Source of the DNA: Cohnella abietis | GTDB lineage: Bacteria > Bacillota > Bacilli > Paenibacillales > Paenibacillaceae | Length of the DNA stretch: 64,000 nucleotides | Direction of reading: 5' to 3' | NCBI RefSeq assembly: GCF_004295585.1 | Contig: NZ_AP019400.1 | Location: 6,254,501-6,318,500 of the forward strand | Shown: positions 62,933 through 64,000 of the stretch, piece after piece | Position numbering within the stretch: position 1 is the stretch's first letter | Layout of the letters: each line of letters begins with the position of its first letter | The notes under the pieces: model-generated | The model's input: the letters and a program-made list of their open reading frames with translations, nothing else | Databases searched by the model: none | Told to the model about the DNA's origin: nothing | Position numbers and translations under genes: made by a program

Positions 62933-64000
62933 TTATGCTTTAACGATTACTTTGAATTGATGCCACTTACCATTAGTAGTAACAACAGTTACTGTGAAAG
63001 TATCTTCAGCAGCAAGAGCAGTACCAGCAGCACCTGCAGGAATTAAGTGACCTTTAGAAATGTTGGAGATATCGATGTTAGCAGCTGAAATAACAGTTGC
63101 ATTATCCAACTCAACGCCATATTGATCTTCAACTTTAACAATTCCTCTAACAAGAGCTACAACACCAGCTACAGTGTTAACATTAGCTACAGATGCAGAT
63201 ACAACACCGTCTGCTTCTTTAGTACCGTTACCACCACTGTCTTTCAAAGAAACCGTTGTTGCAGATGGAAGAGATTTGGATACTTTTACTGTTACTTGTT
63301 GAGTTTCAGAAGCTGCACCTCTAATTAGTACAAGAAGAGATACTTCTACTTCAGATTTGTCACCAAATCCATTAAATGCAGGAGTAACTTTTACTTTACC
63401 AGCATTGAACTCAACACCAGTTGTAGTACTCTTAATGGTGTAGTTTTCAGAATTATTAGGGATGGTAACAGTAGATCCATCTTCTAAAGATCCTTTAACA
63501 GTTAGAGCTTTTTCGTATTTTGCATCGATTGATTGATAAACAGTGCCAGATACAGTTGGAGTGTAAGACTTGATATCAGCCTTTTCTACAACTTTTTCTG
63601 AGAAGTTATAAGCGCTGTTTGCAACATCTTTCCAACCACCATCATTGATTTGCAGTGTAAGAGTAACAGAAGCTGTACCCTTAGCAGCAGCATTTAGAGT
63701 AACTGTATCAGTACCATCAACGATGAACTCAGTAGCGTTAGTTTTCGCCAAGCTAACTGCAGATCCCGATGATTGTACTACTGCACGATATTGTCCTGGA
63801 GCTGTACCCCAGTTGAAAGAACTAAAATCATTGCCGTATTGATCTTTTACTTTGATGTTGTCTTTAGTGATTGTAGCAGTACCGCCATCTTTCAACAACG
63901 CAGTATCAAGATCTTTAGTACCAGAGATAAGGGATGCTACTTTTCCATCAGTTACATTAATTGTAACTTGAGCTACTTTGTTCGTGTGAGTGATAAGTGT
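62933..64000 (-). CDS. C-terminal part of a large Ig-like surface (probable S-layer) protein
   Basis: The frame is open through the right window edge in the same phase, giving the last 355 residues. They hold repeated bacterial Ig-like domains, each with VKDQYGNDF or VKVEDQYGVEL, and end FKVIVKA. The composition is Ala/Val/Thr/Ser/Lys-rich with few aromatic residues and favours a limited set of codons, as in abundant S-layer proteins. SLH domains would be at the unseen N-terminus. A strong terminator follows. Being beside the glycan cluster, it may be the glycoprotein that cluster modifies; this is inference. Confidence 0.78.
   Translation of the reverse strand, partial: TLITHTNKVAQVTINVTDGKVASLISGTKDLDTALLKDGGTATITKDNIKVKDQYGNDFSSFNWGTAPGQYRAVVQSSGSAVSLAKTNATEFIVDGTDTVTLNAAAKGTASVTLTLQINDGGWKDVANSAYNFSEKVVEKADIKSYTPTVSGTVYQSIDAKYEKALTVKGSLEDGSTVTIPNNSENYTIKSTTTGVEFNAGKVKVTPAFNGFGDKSEVEVSLLVLIRGAASETQQVTVKVSKSLPSATTVSLKDSGGNGTKEADGVVSASVANVNTVAGVVALVRGIVKVEDQYGVELDNATVISAANIDISNISKGHLIPAGAAGTALAAEDTFTVTVVTTNGKWHQFKVIVKA

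Overview
The window is from a low-to-moderate GC, motile, endospore-forming, S-layer-bearing Firmicute, most likely Paenibacillaceae (Paenibacillus or Cohnella type). The grounds are an alpha/beta-type small acid-soluble spore protein, DegS/DegU, ComFA/ComFC, SigD-type flagellar promoters, CsrA/FliW control of flagellin, SLH-domain surface proteins and a cluster resembling the S-layer glycosylation (slg) clusters of Bacillales. Almost every gene is on the minus strand. Only three genes (6099-9990 and 25811-26491) read rightwards.

Region 1 (1-12319) is a putative flagellin-modification island. It holds a TylF-like methyltransferase (cut by the window edge), a glucose-1-phosphate cytidylyltransferase, a 913-aa fusion (TPR-like, methyltransferase, hexapeptide acyltransferase, GT2), a 570-aa GT2-methyltransferase-TPR fusion, and two paralogous GT2-TPR proteins read divergently. 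The leftward arm has a candidate SigD promoter at 6040-6067. The rightward arm meets fliT at a terminator built from both stop codons.

Region 2 (10001-20428) is the late flagellar block. In transcription order it is yvyF, flgM, flgN, flgK, flgL, yviE, fliW, csrA, three tandem flagellins, a GT2-TPR gene, flaG, fliS and fliT. This is the Bacillus subtilis order, except that fliD is missing between flaG and fliS and a glycosyltransferase sits after the flagellins. The flagellin genes repeat with an exact 985-bp period. Each has its own SigD promoter, a leader with two CsrA-like GGA sites (one on the Shine-Dalgarno) and a terminator.

Region 3 (20514-28922) carries a membrane acyltransferase, comFC, an unusual comFA with a repeat-rich linker, a small membrane protein, a PD-(D/E)xK-like nuclease gene with a hairpin leader, a repeat-filled 540-bp gap, and degU/degS.

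Region 4 (29071-38282) carries a secreted phosphodiester-glycosidase-type protein, a MmcQ/YjbR protein, a giant SLH-anchored surface protein, metK (with a terminator-like hairpin in its leader and no visible S-box) and a spore protein gene.

Region 5 (38396-60588) is a cell-surface glycan cluster, best read as S-layer protein O-glycan synthesis. It has dTDP-L-rhamnose genes (rfbA, C, B, D), GDP-mannose-derived 6-deoxysugar genes (manC, gmd, an rmd-like reductase, a GDP-fucose-synthase-like gene), six GT2/GT4 glycosyltransferases, a methyltransferase with a repeated coiled-coil tail, a Wzm/Wzt ABC exporter, an O-antigen-ligase-like protein with TPRs and a WbaP-type initiating phosphoglycosyltransferase. 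rfbB has a 3'-end frameshift, and a decayed FAD-oxidoreductase gene lies at 43257-43470.

Region 6 (60750-64000) holds a secreted protein of unknown function and the C-terminal part of a large Ig-like, probably S-layer, protein that runs off the window. This is the likely acceptor or neighbour of the glycan system.

No tRNA, rRNA, CRISPR array or transposase gene was seen.
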